DNA of 64,000 bases, taken from NCBI GenBank assembly GCA_016223085.1, contig JACRPS010000034.1:62001-126000 (forward strand), in the 5' to 3' direction. Made by a program: the position numbers and the translations under genes. This document shows, one piece after another, positions 24,028 to 32,872 of this stretch; position 1 is the stretch's first letter, and the number at the start of each line of letters is the position of its first letter. The notes beneath the pieces are model-generated. The model did not search any database and was not told the origin of the DNA. It worked only from the letters and a program-made list of their open reading frames with translations. This stretch comes from Chloroflexota bacterium (GTDB taxonomy: Bacteria; Chloroflexota; Anaerolineae; Aggregatilineales; Phototrophicaceae).

Positions 24028-25419
24028 ATGAGCGAACCGCACGAACAGAACCTCTCCATTGGCCGCAACCTCAAAATTGGCCTGTTTCACCTGGGATCGG
24101 GTATGGCGGATGTGGTCTCCACCGGCATCTGGAATCGGATTATGATCAGCGATCTGGGCTTTAGCGCCACGCCGATTGGCCTGCTGGTCAGCCTGCGTTA
24201 TTTCCTCGCGCCGCTGGGGGTATGGGCCGGGCGCATGTCTGACCGATACACCGTTGCCGGCTACCGGCGGCTGTCCTGGGTGTGGCTGGGGCGTGCCATG
24301 ATGGCGATCAGCATCGCGCTGCTGGGCCTGCTGACAGCCCATATCGCGCGTGGCAACGACGCCACACCATTGGCGTGGCTGCTCATCACCGTGTCGTTGC
24401 TGCTGTTCAGTCTGGGTAATGCGTTCTCCGGCAGCACCTTCCTCGCGCTGATCTACGACCGCGCAGGCGTGAACCAGCGCGGGCGGGCGGTGGGCATCGT
24501 CTGGACGTTCCTGCTGCTGGGTTTCACCGTCGGCGGTATGCTGTTTGGGATTCTGCTGCCGGGGAGCGCCGACGACGCGGGCGCGCACGTGTTGGGCTTC
24601 TCGCCGGATACGCTGCAAAACCTGTTCCTCGTCGGCGCGCTGGTGATGGGCGGACTGTGGTTCTTCTCGGTTGTGGGTGAGGAACGTCGGCACACGGCCA
24701 CCGTCATTCAGGCTGGCGAGATCGAAACGACTTCGCTCCGGGATGATCTGAAGCTGGCCTGGGACAACCGCCGAACACGCTTTTTTTTCTGGTATCTGGC
24801 GCTTTCGATGATCTTTGCCTTCTCGCAGGACCTGATTCTGGAGCCATTCGCGGGTGACGTGTTTGGCATGGAGGCGCGCATCACCACCCGCTTCGCCGCT
24901 TACTGGGGCAGCATGGCGATTCTGGGCACGATTGTGTTCCTGGTGCTGTCACGGCGGTACAGGCGGCTGACCAACACGGCCATGTCGTACATCGGCGTGA
25001 TCGTACTGGTGGCGACGTTCGCGCTGTTTGCGCTGTCGTCGTTGGCGCAGGTGCGCGGGCTGGTCACGCCGGGACTGATTTTGCTTGGGATCGGGCTGGG
25101 TATCTGGAACGTTGGCACGCTGGGCATGATGATGGAGATGAGTCCGTTTGGACGCGCCGGGACGTTCCTGGGCTTCTGGACACTGGTCGTAACGCTGGCG
25201 CGTGGTATTGGTGTGTCCGGTGGCGGGGTTGTGCGTGACGCTGTGCTGTCGCTGACTGGCGATTTTGCCACATCCTACGGGCTGGTGTTTGCGCTCGGCG
25301 CAATTGGATTAGGTGTCGCGCTGTGGGCACTCAGCCGCGTGGATGTCAAGGCGTTTCAGGCGGAAGTGGGCGAAACGACGGCAGCGACAGAGAAGGTGCT
25401 GGCGGCGGCGCTGGATTAG
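24028..25419 (+). CDS. PucC/BCH-family MFS carrier
   Basis: A 463-residue membrane protein with about twelve segments. The start (LSIGRNLKIGLFHLGSGMAD, STGIWNRIMISDLG, GLLVSLRYFLAPLGVWAGRM, GYRRLSWVWLGRAMM) follows the PucC/LhaA family pattern closely. PucC proteins help build light-harvesting complexes or move (bacterio)chlorophyll in phototrophs. No other photosynthesis gene is in the window, so this could be a trace of phototrophy in the lineage, a real pigment carrier encoded away from its cluster, or a paralogue with another substrate. It has its own strong promoter. Confidence 0.75.
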   Translation: MSEPHEQNLSIGRNLKIGLFHLGSGMADVVSTGIWNRIMISDLGFSATPIGLLVSLRYFLAPLGVWAGRMSDRYTVAGYRRLSWVWLGRAMMAISIALLGLLTAHIARGNDATPLAWLLITVSLLLFSLGNAFSGSTFLALIYDRAGVNQRGRAVGIVWTFLLLGFTVGGMLFGILLPGSADDAGAHVLGFSPDTLQNLFLVGALVMGGLWFFSVVGEERRHTATVIQAGEIETTSLRDDLKLAWDNRRTRFFFWYLALSMIFAFSQDLILEPFAGDVFGMEARITTRFAAYWGSMAILGTIVFLVLSRRYRRLTNTAMSYIGVIVLVATFALFALSSLAQVRGLVTPGLILLGIGLGIWNVGTLGMMMEMSPFGRAGTFLGFWTLVVTLARGIGVSGGGVVRDAVLSLTGDFATSYGLVFALGAIGLGVALWALSRVDVKAFQAEVGETTAATEKVLAAALD

Positions 25420-25523
25420 CGCTTGGCAACTGGCGGTTGGCGATTGGCGGTTGGCCAGTGGGCTGGCCGCTTTTGATTCCGGGCAAGTATGTTACAATGA
25501 GGCAAAGATAAGGATGGTAGGCG

Positions 25524-25769
25524 ATGGAAACGATTGTCCTGAAAGGTATCATCACCGACGACGGCAACTTGCAGGTTGAGATACCGCCCGATTTACCGCC
25601 GGGACCAGTGGAAGTGGAAATCCGGCGGCAAGAAATCCGAGGGATTACGCTGGGCGAGATTTTGAAATCTGATCTTATTGGCATGTGGGCTGACCGTGAG
25701 GATATTACGGACAGTGTCGAATTTGCACGGGAACTACGTCGGCGTGCCTCAAGGCGTGGGGTCAAGTGA
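25524..25769 (+). CDS. VapB-like antitoxin
   Basis: An 81-residue protein. The first 40 residues (METIVLKGIITDDGNLQVEI, PPDLPPGPVEVEI) are like the beta-strand DNA-binding domain found in this antitoxin type. The tail (LIGMWADREDITDSVEF, ARELRRRASRRG) would wrap the PIN toxin. The stop overlaps the toxin start (GTGA). The same tail is preserved in the truncated copy at 3354-3458. It probably represses its own operon, but no clear operator was seen. Confidence 0.75.
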   Translation: METIVLKGIITDDGNLQVEIPPDLPPGPVEVEIRRQEIRGITLGEILKSDLIGMWADREDITDSVEFARELRRRASRRGVK

Positions 25770-26149
25770 ATGATTTAATCGGACTGCCTGATACCAACAT
25801 TGTAGTTGACTTTTCAAGGAAATATAAACCTGCAATCGAGTGGCTGCGGAACAATGAGCAACTCGTGTTTGGCGTTCCTTCCCTTGTGCGAATGGTTCCT
25901 GGAGCGAGCAACAGAATCGAGCAGGATAAAGTTATTAGATTATTGCAACCTTATACAATTGTTTATCCTTCTGAACTAGACGCACAATGGGCAATGGAGC
26001 AGTTTGAAATTTACCATTTGAGCCACCGGATTGAAATTATTGACTGCTTTATCGCTGCGATGAGCGCGCGTTTGCAACTGCCAATTGACACTCGCAATGT
26101 CAGAAACCTGAATGTTTTTCCGGGCGTGCTGGTTCACGTTCCTTACTAG
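25766..26149 (+). CDS. PIN-domain (VapC-like) toxin, altered active site
   Basis: A 127-residue protein with a GTG start overlapping the antitoxin stop. PIN signatures are PDTNIVVDF (Asp9), IEIIDCFIAAMSARL (third Asp) and PIDTRNVRNLNVF (fourth position). The second acidic position, usually the Glu of an M-E-L-x-G-A pattern, reads VRMVPGASN, so the Glu appears lost through a two-residue deletion. PIN toxins cut RNA using four acidic residues and Mg; loss of one would weaken or abolish this. The gene is clearly richer in A/T than its neighbours, suggesting recent acquisition. Confidence 0.7.
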   Translation: MNDLIGLPDTNIVVDFSRKYKPAIEWLRNNEQLVFGVPSLVRMVPGASNRIEQDKVIRLLQPYTIVYPSELDAQWAMEQFEIYHLSHRIEIIDCFIAAMSARLQLPIDTRNVRNLNVFPGVLVHVPY

Positions 26150-26166
26150 AGCATCCCATTCAGTCT

Positions 26167-27789
26167 ATGTCAACAGCAAAAGCCTTATCCAACCGCCAGG
26201 TGGCCCGCGCCGCGCTGGTTGTCATCTTCGGCTTTCTCACCAGCGGCGTGCTCGGCTTTGTGCGGGTGTTGATCGTGTCGCGCCAGTTTGGCACGAGCGC
26301 CGCGCTGGATGCGTTCCTGGCCGCGCAGCAAATCCCGGAACTGATCTTCGTGCTGGTGGCCGGCGGCGCGCTGGGGTCGTCGTTCATTCCGATTTATGCC
26401 CGGCTGCGCGAAACCGACCAAGATGAGGCGTGGCGGCTTGCCAGCGCGGTCATGACGCTGGCGGCCCTGGCGGCGCTGGCGCTGGGGGCGCTGGTCATCG
26501 TACTTGCGCCCTGGCTGGTCGGCAATCTGCTGCTGCGCGACAAGCCGCCGGAAGCGCAGGCGCTCACGGTTGACCTGATGCGGCTCATGATGGTCACGCC
26601 GTTTATCTTCAGTATCAGCGGGCTGGTGATGGGCATCCTGCAATCACATGGGCTGTTCCTGCTGCCGTCGCTGGCGATCAGCATGAACAACATCGGCCTC
26701 ATCCTCGGCGCGCTGCTGATCGCCCCGGTGCTGCCGCCCGCGTCCGGCGTGGCGCAGGTCGGCGGGGCGAACGTGTACGGGCTGGCTTACGGCGCGATCT
26801 TAAGCGCCATCCTGCATCTGCTTGTCCAGCTACCGGGGTTATGGCAGATTCGCGCCCGGCTGCGCCCGCTGCCCGACCCACGCCTGCCCGGCGTGCTGCG
26901 GGTGCTGGCGCTGATGGGGCCGCGCGTGCTGGGGCTGGGCGTGGTGCAGGTGAATTTTCTGGTAAACATCGCCCTGACCGCGCCGATGGTGGACGGCAGT
27001 TACACGGCGCTGCGGACGGCCTTCACACTGATGTTCTTCGTGCTGGGCGTGATCGCGCAGAGCGTCGGCTCGGCAGTGTTCCCCACGCTGGCGGCGCTGT
27101 CGGCGGCGGGCGACATGGCCGGGTTTAAGGACCGGCTGGCGGCAGCGCTGCGCGGCGTATTGTTCCTGTCGTTCCCGGCGATGGTCGGGCTGGTGGTACT
27201 GCGCGGGCCGCTGGTCGGACTGTTCCAGGGCGGTGAGTGGACGGCGACCAGCACGGCAGCGGCGGCGTGGGCGCTTGGTTTTTACGCGGTCGGCATCGCC
27301 GGCTTCAGCCTGCTGGAAGTGCTGTCGCGGGCGTTTTACGCGCTGGCCGATACCTGGACGCCGGTTAAAATCGGCGTCGCGGCGATGCTCTCCAACATTG
27401 TTTTGAGCCTGATTCTGGTGCGGCTGATTGGCAACCCCGCTAGCATGGAAAACGGCCCGTTCGCCGGGCTGGCGCTGGCAAACGCGCTGACGACGCTGCT
27501 GGAAGCGGCGGCGCTGTGGTGGCTGCTGCGGCGGCGCATCGGCGATATTCACGAAGCTGCCACACTGAACGGCGCGGCGCGGGCGCTGCTGGCGGCGCTG
27601 GGCATGGGCGCGGCGCTGGTTAGCATGATGGCCGTGATCGGGGACACCAGTCCGCTGGCGCTGATCGTGATCGGCGGTGTGGTTGGCGTCCTCGTCTTTC
27701 TGGGCTTGAGCCTTCTGGTGGGCGTGCCGGAAGCGCGCAGCGTGCCGCTGCGGCTGCTGCGCCGGGCGCGGGGTAGATGGTTTTTGTAA
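26167..27789 (+). CDS. murJ: Lipid II flippase MurJ
   Basis: A 540-residue polytopic membrane protein of the MOP/MviN type. Diagnostic parts are FLTSGVLGFVRVLIVSRQFG, DAFLAAQQIPELIFVLVAGG and SSFIPIYARLRETDQDEAW, followed by about 14 membrane segments. It flips lipid II for cell-wall synthesis. The TAA stop lies inside the left arm of a palindromic repeat (27785-27814), so the repeat may have set the present C-terminus. It begins 17 bases after the toxin gene and may be co-transcribed or have its own promoter. Confidence 0.85.
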   Translation: MSTAKALSNRQVARAALVVIFGFLTSGVLGFVRVLIVSRQFGTSAALDAFLAAQQIPELIFVLVAGGALGSSFIPIYARLRETDQDEAWRLASAVMTLAALAALALGALVIVLAPWLVGNLLLRDKPPEAQALTVDLMRLMMVTPFIFSISGLVMGILQSHGLFLLPSLAISMNNIGLILGALLIAPVLPPASGVAQVGGANVYGLAYGAILSAILHLLVQLPGLWQIRARLRPLPDPRLPGVLRVLALMGPRVLGLGVVQVNFLVNIALTAPMVDGSYTALRTAFTLMFFVLGVIAQSVGSAVFPTLAALSAAGDMAGFKDRLAAALRGVLFLSFPAMVGLVVLRGPLVGLFQGGEWTATSTAAAAWALGFYAVGIAGFSLLEVLSRAFYALADTWTPVKIGVAAMLSNIVLSLILVRLIGNPASMENGPFAGLALANALTTLLEAAALWWLLRRRIGDIHEAATLNGAARALLAALGMGAALVSMMAVIGDTSPLALIVIGGVVGVLVFLGLSLLVGVPEARSVPLRLLRRARGRWFL

Positions 27790-27814
27790 GGACACGATTT
27801 ATCGTATCCCTACA
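27785..27814. repeat. GTAGGG-type palindrome overlapping the murJ stop
   Basis: A palindrome with arms TGTAAGGACACGAT and ATCGTATCCCTACA and a TT loop. Its second to fifth bases include the TAA that ends murJ. The left arm has drifted from GTAGGG to GTAAGG. Confidence 0.8.
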
Positions 27815-27835
27815 GACAGGATGCGAAAGGGGTGG

Positions 27836-28663
27836 ATGATGGTGGCAACCTATTCATTTCAAGTCGGGCGCTTGCAGTGCGCGGTGATTCAGGATGGCGG
27901 TGTCGTTGGCCCGGTTGAACGGATCGCCGGCATGTTCCCGGATATACCGCACGATTCCCTCGAACGGGAGCTGCTCCGTCACGGCTTCGACCTGAACGCG
28001 CTCCCGTTTTCGCTCAACGTGCTGCTCGTGGATACCGGCGCGCAGCGTGTCCTGATGGATACGGGCGAAGGTCTGCCTGACAGCCAACTGCTGGACGGTC
28101 TGCGCGCGCTTGGAGTTGCGCCGGAAGCCATAGACACTGTTATTTTGACACACGGCCACCGCGATCACATCGGCGGCATCGTGGACGGAGACGGAAAGCT
28201 CATTTACGCCAATGCGCGCTATGTGATGTGGCGCAGCGAATGGGAACACTGGCTGGCGGTCGGCCAGCAGCCCGACGAGCGCAGCCAGTATATCCGGCGC
28301 AACCTGATTCCGATACAGGACCGCGTGACGCTGATCGAAGCCGAAGCCGAAATCGTGCCGGGCATCTGCGTCCTGCCCGCGCCGGGGCATACCGTCGGCC
28401 ATATCGCGCTGCTGCTGGAATCCGACGGTGAACGCCTGCTACACATCGTAGACGCGGCACACCAGCCGGTACAGGTGACAATTACCGAGTGGTCGCCCCG
28501 CTTTGATATGCAGCCCGACCGGGCGCAGCAAACGCGGCGGGCGCTGGTGGAACGCGCCGCGCGGGAAAAGCTGCTGGTCGCGGCCTATCACTTCGGTTTC
28601 CCCGGTCTTGGGAACGTGATGGAGCAGGATGGCGAACTGGTGTGGCAGGCGGCTGAGATTTAA
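27836..28663 (+). CDS. Metallo-beta-lactamase-fold hydrolase 1
   Basis: A 275-residue protein. The ATG at 27836 was chosen because AAAGGGG lies just before it. The metal motif HGHRDHIGG (HxHxDH) follows VILT, a further His is in APGHTVGH, an Asp is in HIVDAAH, and the final His is in AAYHFGFPG. All ligands for a two-metal centre are therefore present. Members hydrolyse lactones, thioesters or organophosphates; the substrate here is unknown. It is a tandem paralogue of the next gene (shared GAPGHT-type, TGTG-type and YHF segments). Confidence 0.8.
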   Translation: MMVATYSFQVGRLQCAVIQDGGVVGPVERIAGMFPDIPHDSLERELLRHGFDLNALPFSLNVLLVDTGAQRVLMDTGEGLPDSQLLDGLRALGVAPEAIDTVILTHGHRDHIGGIVDGDGKLIYANARYVMWRSEWEHWLAVGQQPDERSQYIRRNLIPIQDRVTLIEAEAEIVPGICVLPAPGHTVGHIALLLESDGERLLHIVDAAHQPVQVTITEWSPRFDMQPDRAQQTRRALVERAAREKLLVAAYHFGFPGLGNVMEQDGELVWQAAEI

Positions 28664-28691
28664 CCGCCATGACACCAAGCACACCAAGCTG

Positions 28692-29525
28692 ATGACCGGA
28701 AGTTTTCGCTTTCACATCGGCGCGTTCACCTGTTATTCCGTCAGCGACGGGACGCGCACCTACCCGGCGAAGGCATTTTTTGCCAACGCGCCGGATGATG
28801 TACTGGCGGCGGCGCTGGCGCGGCACGGGCAAAGCGCGGAACTGGTTACGCCGTTTAGCAGCCTGCTGGTAGACACGGGTGTGAGCTGCCTGCTGGTGGA
28901 TACTGGCACGGGGCCGGTGGTGGACACGGCAGGCAAGCTGCTCGACAGCCTGCGCGGGGCGGGTTACGCGCCGGAAGCTGTGGACACGGTGGTGCTGACA
29001 CACGGCCACGCCGACCACATCGGCGGGGCGGTCCGTCGCAGCGGCCAGCCGGCGTTCCCCAACGCCCGCTATCTGCTGACGCGGGCGGAGTGGGAGTACT
29101 GGATGGCGCCGGCGATGTTGCTCCGAGCGGGCGAGTCGCGGCTGCAACCAACACGCGCCATTCTGGACGGGCTGAAAGATGGCCTGCGGTTGATCGAGGC
29201 GGACGCCGACATTGCACCGGGGATTCGTGCTCTGCCGGCGCCGGGGCATACGCCGGGCAACATCGCGCTGGAGATCGAGTCCGCCGGCGACCGGCTGGTG
29301 CTGATCCCCGACGTGTTCGCGCATCCCCTGCATCTCGAACATCCCGACTGGAACATCGTCGCCGATGCTGACGCGGCGCAGGCTGTCGCCACCCGGCGGC
29401 GCTTCCTCGAGCGGCTGGCGCTTGCCGGAACGCTCGTCCTGGTCTACCATTTTGCGCCGCCCGGGCTGGGGCGGGTTGTCCGCCAGGGTGATGTCTGGGG
29501 ATGGGAACCAATCGAACGGCTGTGA
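28692..29525 (+). CDS. Metallo-beta-lactamase-fold hydrolase 2
   Basis: A 277-residue protein, start at ATG 28692. HGHADHIGG, PAPGHTPGN, LIPDVFAHP and LVYHFAPPGLG supply the metal ligands. It shares with its upstream neighbour an N-terminal part typical of lactonase-like members (ITxPF-like SLLVDTGVSCLLVDTGTG). It arose by tandem duplication and may act on a different ester or lactone. Between the genes is a short scrap of sequence with no feature. Confidence 0.8.
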   Translation: MTGSFRFHIGAFTCYSVSDGTRTYPAKAFFANAPDDVLAAALARHGQSAELVTPFSSLLVDTGVSCLLVDTGTGPVVDTAGKLLDSLRGAGYAPEAVDTVVLTHGHADHIGGAVRRSGQPAFPNARYLLTRAEWEYWMAPAMLLRAGESRLQPTRAILDGLKDGLRLIEADADIAPGIRALPAPGHTPGNIALEIESAGDRLVLIPDVFAHPLHLEHPDWNIVADADAAQAVATRRRFLERLALAGTLVLVYHFAPPGLGRVVRQGDVWGWEPIERL

Positions 29526-29549
29526 CGTCTGAAACGCCGGGAGGAGAAG

Positions 29550-30290
29550 ATGAGCCAAAGCAAATCTATCGGTGAGCAGAATTACGAGCAGTTTGCGCGG
29601 CGCTATGCCGAATACGCGAAAACGAAACCCCACAACGCCCTGTACGAACGCCCGGCGACTCTCTCGCTGCTGCCAGACGTGGCGGGCAAGCGGGTACTGG
29701 ACGTGGGCTGCGGGCCAGGCATCTACGCCGAATGGCTGGTGAATCACGGCGCTGAGGTAGTGGCCTTCGACGTGATGCCGGAATTTGTTGGTCTTACGCG
29801 GCAGCGCGTTGGCGACCGGGCGACGGTGCTGCGGGCGGATCTGAACCAGCCGCTTGCGTTCGCTGCCGATGCTTCGTTTGATCTGGTGCTGTGCCCGCTG
29901 GTATTCGACTATTTCCCTGATCTGCGCCCGCTGTACAATGAGTTTTACCGGGTGTTAAAGCCGGGTGGCGCGCTGGTATTTTCCTGCGGCCATCCGTTTG
30001 GCGATTGGCTGCTGGTGCATGAACGTCTGAAACAGGGCGAAGACTACTTTAACGTGGAACTGTTCGAAATGCCCTGGACAGGCTTTGGCGACCCCGCGCC
30101 GATCATGAAAGGCTACCGCCGCCCTCTGCAGGAGCTGATAAACCCCATGCTGGCAGCAGGTTTTATCCTCGACCGGCTGCTGGAGCCGCAGCCGGTCCCG
30201 GCCTTTCAGCAGGCTGATCCCGAACGGTACGACCGCCTCATGCGCCAGCCCGGTTTTATCTGCGTGCGGGCGTACAAGCACGAAACCTGA
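29550..30290 (+). CDS. Class I SAM-dependent methyltransferase
   Basis: A 246-residue protein with GGAGGAGA before the ATG. Motif I is VLDVGCGPGIYAEWL, the acidic residue binding the ribose is in VVAFDVMPEFV, and post-I and motif II-like segments are FDLVLCPLVFDYFPDL and LKPGGALVFSCGHPFGDW. The substrate is unknown; the fold resembles small-molecule methyltransferases of the UbiE/type 11 kind. It follows the two lactamase-fold genes by 24 bases, so the three may form one operon. Confidence 0.8.
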   Translation: MSQSKSIGEQNYEQFARRYAEYAKTKPHNALYERPATLSLLPDVAGKRVLDVGCGPGIYAEWLVNHGAEVVAFDVMPEFVGLTRQRVGDRATVLRADLNQPLAFAADASFDLVLCPLVFDYFPDLRPLYNEFYRVLKPGGALVFSCGHPFGDWLLVHERLKQGEDYFNVELFEMPWTGFGDPAPIMKGYRRPLQELINPMLAAGFILDRLLEPQPVPAFQQADPERYDRLMRQPGFICVRAYKHET

Positions 30291-30311
30291 CATACCACCG
30301 CGCCGCTGCTA

Positions 30312-30338
30312 TATCCCAAATTTATCCAAATTGGGATA
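30312..30338. terminator. Hairpin between convergent genes
   Basis: TATCCCAA and TTGGGATA form an 8-base stem around a loop between the methyltransferase and xseB stop codons. There is no strong T-run on either side, so it is a candidate two-way terminator only. Confidence 0.4.
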
Positions 30339-30356
30339 ATGTGGGAATATGCGGGA

Positions 30357-30566
30357 TTACGGTTCCACCCGGCCATCGGCGGTAAGCTGGCTAATGCGCA
30401 GTTCGGCCCTGTCCAGCAGCGTTTGACAATGTTCGGACAGTTTTCGTCCGCGTTCGAACAGGGCCACCGATTCATCGAGCGAGAGTTCGCCCGATTCGAG
30501 TTTGGCGACAATCGCTTCCAATTCGGCGTAGGCGGCTTCAAAAGAGAGTTCGTTTATAACGTTCAT
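30357..30566 (-). CDS. xseB: Exodeoxyribonuclease VII small subunit
   Basis: A 69-residue protein with the expected XseB pattern: [34 protein letters not shown] and LSEHCQTLLDRAELRI. It binds several copies to XseA to form the ATP-independent single-strand exonuclease. It overlaps the end of xseA by 29 bases, consistent with translational coupling and the high ratio of small subunit needed. Confidence 0.9.
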   Translation of the reverse strand: MNVINELSFEAAYAELEAIVAKLESGELSLDESVALFERGRKLSEHCQTLLDRAELRISQLTADGRVEP

Positions 30567-31767
30567 GGGTTTCCTTGTCTTCGACTCGCGCTTTCAGATC
30601 GCCGTCGTGGAACTGCACGGTGATGCCCGTTCCTGGCTTCACGTTCGCCGCGCCGGTTAACCGCTGGCCAGTTTCGCTGCGCGATACAATCGCATAGCCC
30701 CGTGACAGGATGGACTGCGGGCTGGCGGCGTTAAGCGCGGCGGCGCGGTTTGCCAGCCGTTCGCGCAGCAGGTTCAGATGCGCCATCTGCCGCGTGGCGA
30801 GCCGCGCATTCCAGTCATCCACCCGCTGGCGCAGGTTGCGAATCCGGCTGGCGGGGGACAGGTGGCCGAGCGACCGCTGCGCGATGGCCAGATTGGCCTG
30901 CAACGCCGCCAGATGGTCGGTGACGAGGCCCGTCATGAAGCTATCCAGGCTAAGCAGGTCGGCGCGTAAATCTTCGATACTCGGTGTGATCTGTTCGGCT
31001 GCCGCCGATGGCGTTGGCGCGCGCAGGTCGGATACAAAATCGCAGATGGTAAAATCCGTTTCGTGACCGACGCCGGTCACCACCGGGATGCGGCTGGCGG
31101 CGACTGCCCGCGCCACACGCTCGTCGTTAAACGCCCACAGGTCTTCGATGCTGCCGCCGCCGCGAATCAGCAGAATCACGTCCACGTTGGTGTAGACGTT
31201 CAGGCGTTCCAGCGCGGCCACGATTTGCGGCGGAGCGTCCGCGCCCTGTACCAGCGTCGGGCTGAGAATGAGGCGCGCCAGCGGGAAGCGGCGGCGCAGC
31301 ACGTTCTGAATATCCTGAAAAGCGGCGGCTTCCGGTGACGTCACCACGCCAATCTGGTGGGGGAAGGGCGGAATCGGGCGTTTGCGCGCCTCGTCGAACA
31401 ACCCCTCGGCTTCCAGCTTGCGTTTTAGCTGCTCGAACTGCTGGTACAGGTCGCCCGTTCCCACCGGGCGCAGCCGGTCAGCGTAAAGCTGGTATTCGCC
31501 GCGCGTTTCATAAACGCTGACGCGGCCATGCGCCTCAATTTGATCGCCGTTCTGGGGCACAAACGACTGGCGTTCGACGCTGGAACGCCACATCGCGCAC
31601 CGAAGCTGCGCGCTGCCGTCCTTAAGCGTGAAGTACCAGTGGCCGGACGAGGCGCGGGTCATGTTGGAGACTTCGCCCTGCACCCACACGTCCTGCAAGG
31701 CCGGGTCGGTTTCAAACACCTGCCGGATGTAGGCCGTGAGTTCGGCAACGGAAAGGACATCGGGCAT
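30538..31767 (-). CDS. xseA: Exodeoxyribonuclease VII large subunit
   Basis: A 409-residue protein; ATG at 31767 after AAAGGGGA. The N-terminal OB fold ([49 protein letters not shown]) is followed by the catalytic core ([78 protein letters not shown]). It degrades single-stranded DNA from both ends in repair. The long helical C-terminal part binds XseB. It is complete and typical. Confidence 0.92.
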   Translation of the reverse strand: MPDVLSVAELTAYIRQVFETDPALQDVWVQGEVSNMTRASSGHWYFTLKDGSAQLRCAMWRSSVERQSFVPQNGDQIEAHGRVSVYETRGEYQLYADRLRPVGTGDLYQQFEQLKRKLEAEGLFDEARKRPIPPFPHQIGVVTSPEAAAFQDIQNVLRRRFPLARLILSPTLVQGADAPPQIVAALERLNVYTNVDVILLIRGGGSIEDLWAFNDERVARAVAASRIPVVTGVGHETDFTICDFVSDLRAPTPSAAAEQITPSIEDLRADLLSLDSFMTGLVTDHLAALQANLAIAQRSLGHLSPASRIRNLRQRVDDWNARLATRQMAHLNLLRERLANRAAALNAASPQSILSRGYAIVSRSETGQRLTGAANVKPGTGITVQFHDGDLKARVEDKETHERYKRTLF

Positions 31768-31832
31768 ACATTTCCCCTTTGGCTGTAGGCGAGGGAGATT
31801 ATACAATAGTGAGGTTGTTATCGAAACAGACG

Positions 31833-31854
31833 ACAAGGGGCTTAAGCCCCTTGT
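31833..31854. repeat. Perfect 22-base palindrome (GGGGCTTAAGCCCC core)
   Basis: ACAAGGGGCTT and its complement form a perfect 22-base palindrome in the divergent gap between xseA and the small gene at 31877. A partial relative (GGGCTTAAGCC) is at about 40525. It could be a dispersed repeat or a regulatory site for the divergent pair. Confidence 0.7.
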
Positions 31855-31876
31855 CCCCGAAAAGGACTGGGTACGA

Positions 31877-32173
31877 ATGGCTTACCTGAATGAGCAGCAG
31901 CGGTTGAAGCTGCTGGATGAGTTAAAAACGCTGAAGTTTAACCAGGCGAAGGGCAGACTGCGCCGCATGGACCCGAAAGCGCGGCTGGTGTTTTACCGCA
32001 ACGCGCAGCAGGTAGGGCGCTGGATGACGCGCTACGACCTGCCAACGCTGGGCACAAGCGTGACGCTGGTCGAAAAAAACCGAGTCGCCGACGACGATGG
32101 TGATAAAAAGCTGGAAAACGAGTGGCAAATGGTGGAAGTCCAGGTGGAGCCGTTGCCCGATAATCACCTGTAG
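31877..32173 (+). CDS. Conserved hypothetical small protein
   Basis: A 98-residue protein from the ATG at 31877. It is basic and helical at first (LNEQQRLKLLDELKTLKFNQ, AKGRLRRMDPKARLVFYRNA), then beta-like (LPTLGTSVTLVEKNRV) and acidic at the end (DDDGDKKLENEWQMVEV). I do not recognise the family. Codon use matches the genome and the frame is clean, so it is probably real. It is divergent from xseA with a palindrome between them. Confidence 0.6.
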   Translation: MAYLNEQQRLKLLDELKTLKFNQAKGRLRRMDPKARLVFYRNAQQVGRWMTRYDLPTLGTSVTLVEKNRVADDDGDKKLENEWQMVEVQVEPLPDNHL

Positions 32174-32292
32174 CGTTCAGCACTCCGCATTTGGCTTGGG
32201 GCTGATCGCTGAAAGCTGACCGTTAAACAGATCAGTCCGGTAAACGAAAAACTAACGTTCGCATCGTATTATGCAAGAGGATAGAGAACATC

Positions 32293-32841
32293 ATGCTGCG
32301 TACACTGCCGCAAACCCGTCAGCAGCCGCTGGCCGTCCGGTTGGCCGCTATCGCCGTTTTTACGCTGCTCACCGCCCTGTCGGCGCGGGTGACGATTGAC
32401 ATCGGCATCGTGCCGTTCACGCTGCAAGTACTGGTGGTGCTGCTCAGTGGTCTGGTGCTGGGTAGCCGGGATGGGGCGTTGAGCCAGGCGGCTTACGTGG
32501 CGCTGATCGCGGCGGGGCTGCCGCTGGACGCGCGCGGCCTGGGCACGGCGGCGCTGTTTGGGCCAACCGGCGGCTACCTGCTCGGCTTTATCGCGGCGGC
32601 GGGCGTTGCCGGCCTGCTGGTCGAACGCGGCGCAACTCGGCTGGAATGGCGCTGGCTGGCCGGCGTGGCCGGTATTGGTGTGCTGTACGCCTTTGGCGTC
32701 ACGCATCTGAAGCTGTATACCGGCATGGACTGGGTCGCAGCCTGGGGCGTGGGCGCGGCGCCGTTCCTGCTGGCCGATCTGGCAAAGGCCGTGATTGCCG
32801 CCGCGCTGGCGGAAGGTGGACGCGGGTTGCTGTCGCGCTAG
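32293..32841 (+). CDS. bioY: BioY-type biotin transporter (ECF S component)
   Basis: A 182-residue membrane protein with about six helices. The BioY pattern is clear: VTIDIGIVPFTLQVLVVLLSG, LVLGSRDGALSQAAYVALIA, AAGLPLDARG, GPTGGYLLGFIAAA. It binds biotin and moves it across the membrane alone or with an ECF module; no EcfA or EcfT gene is nearby, so it would use a shared module or act alone. No biotin operator was identified. Confidence 0.88.
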   Translation: MLRTLPQTRQQPLAVRLAAIAVFTLLTALSARVTIDIGIVPFTLQVLVVLLSGLVLGSRDGALSQAAYVALIAAGLPLDARGLGTAALFGPTGGYLLGFIAAAGVAGLLVERGATRLEWRWLAGVAGIGVLYAFGVTHLKLYTGMDWVAAWGVGAAPFLLADLAKAVIAAALAEGGRGLLSR

Positions 32842-32872
32842 GGTGGATAAGCGTATGGAAAGGTGAAAGGCG

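Noticed and set aside
26839-27795. 318-codon minus-strand frame opposite murJ
   Set aside because: Gln/Arg/His-rich shadow of a membrane-protein gene.
28482-29747. 421-codon minus-strand frame opposite the lactamase-fold and methyltransferase genes
   Set aside because: It crosses two well-supported genes and has no domain pattern.
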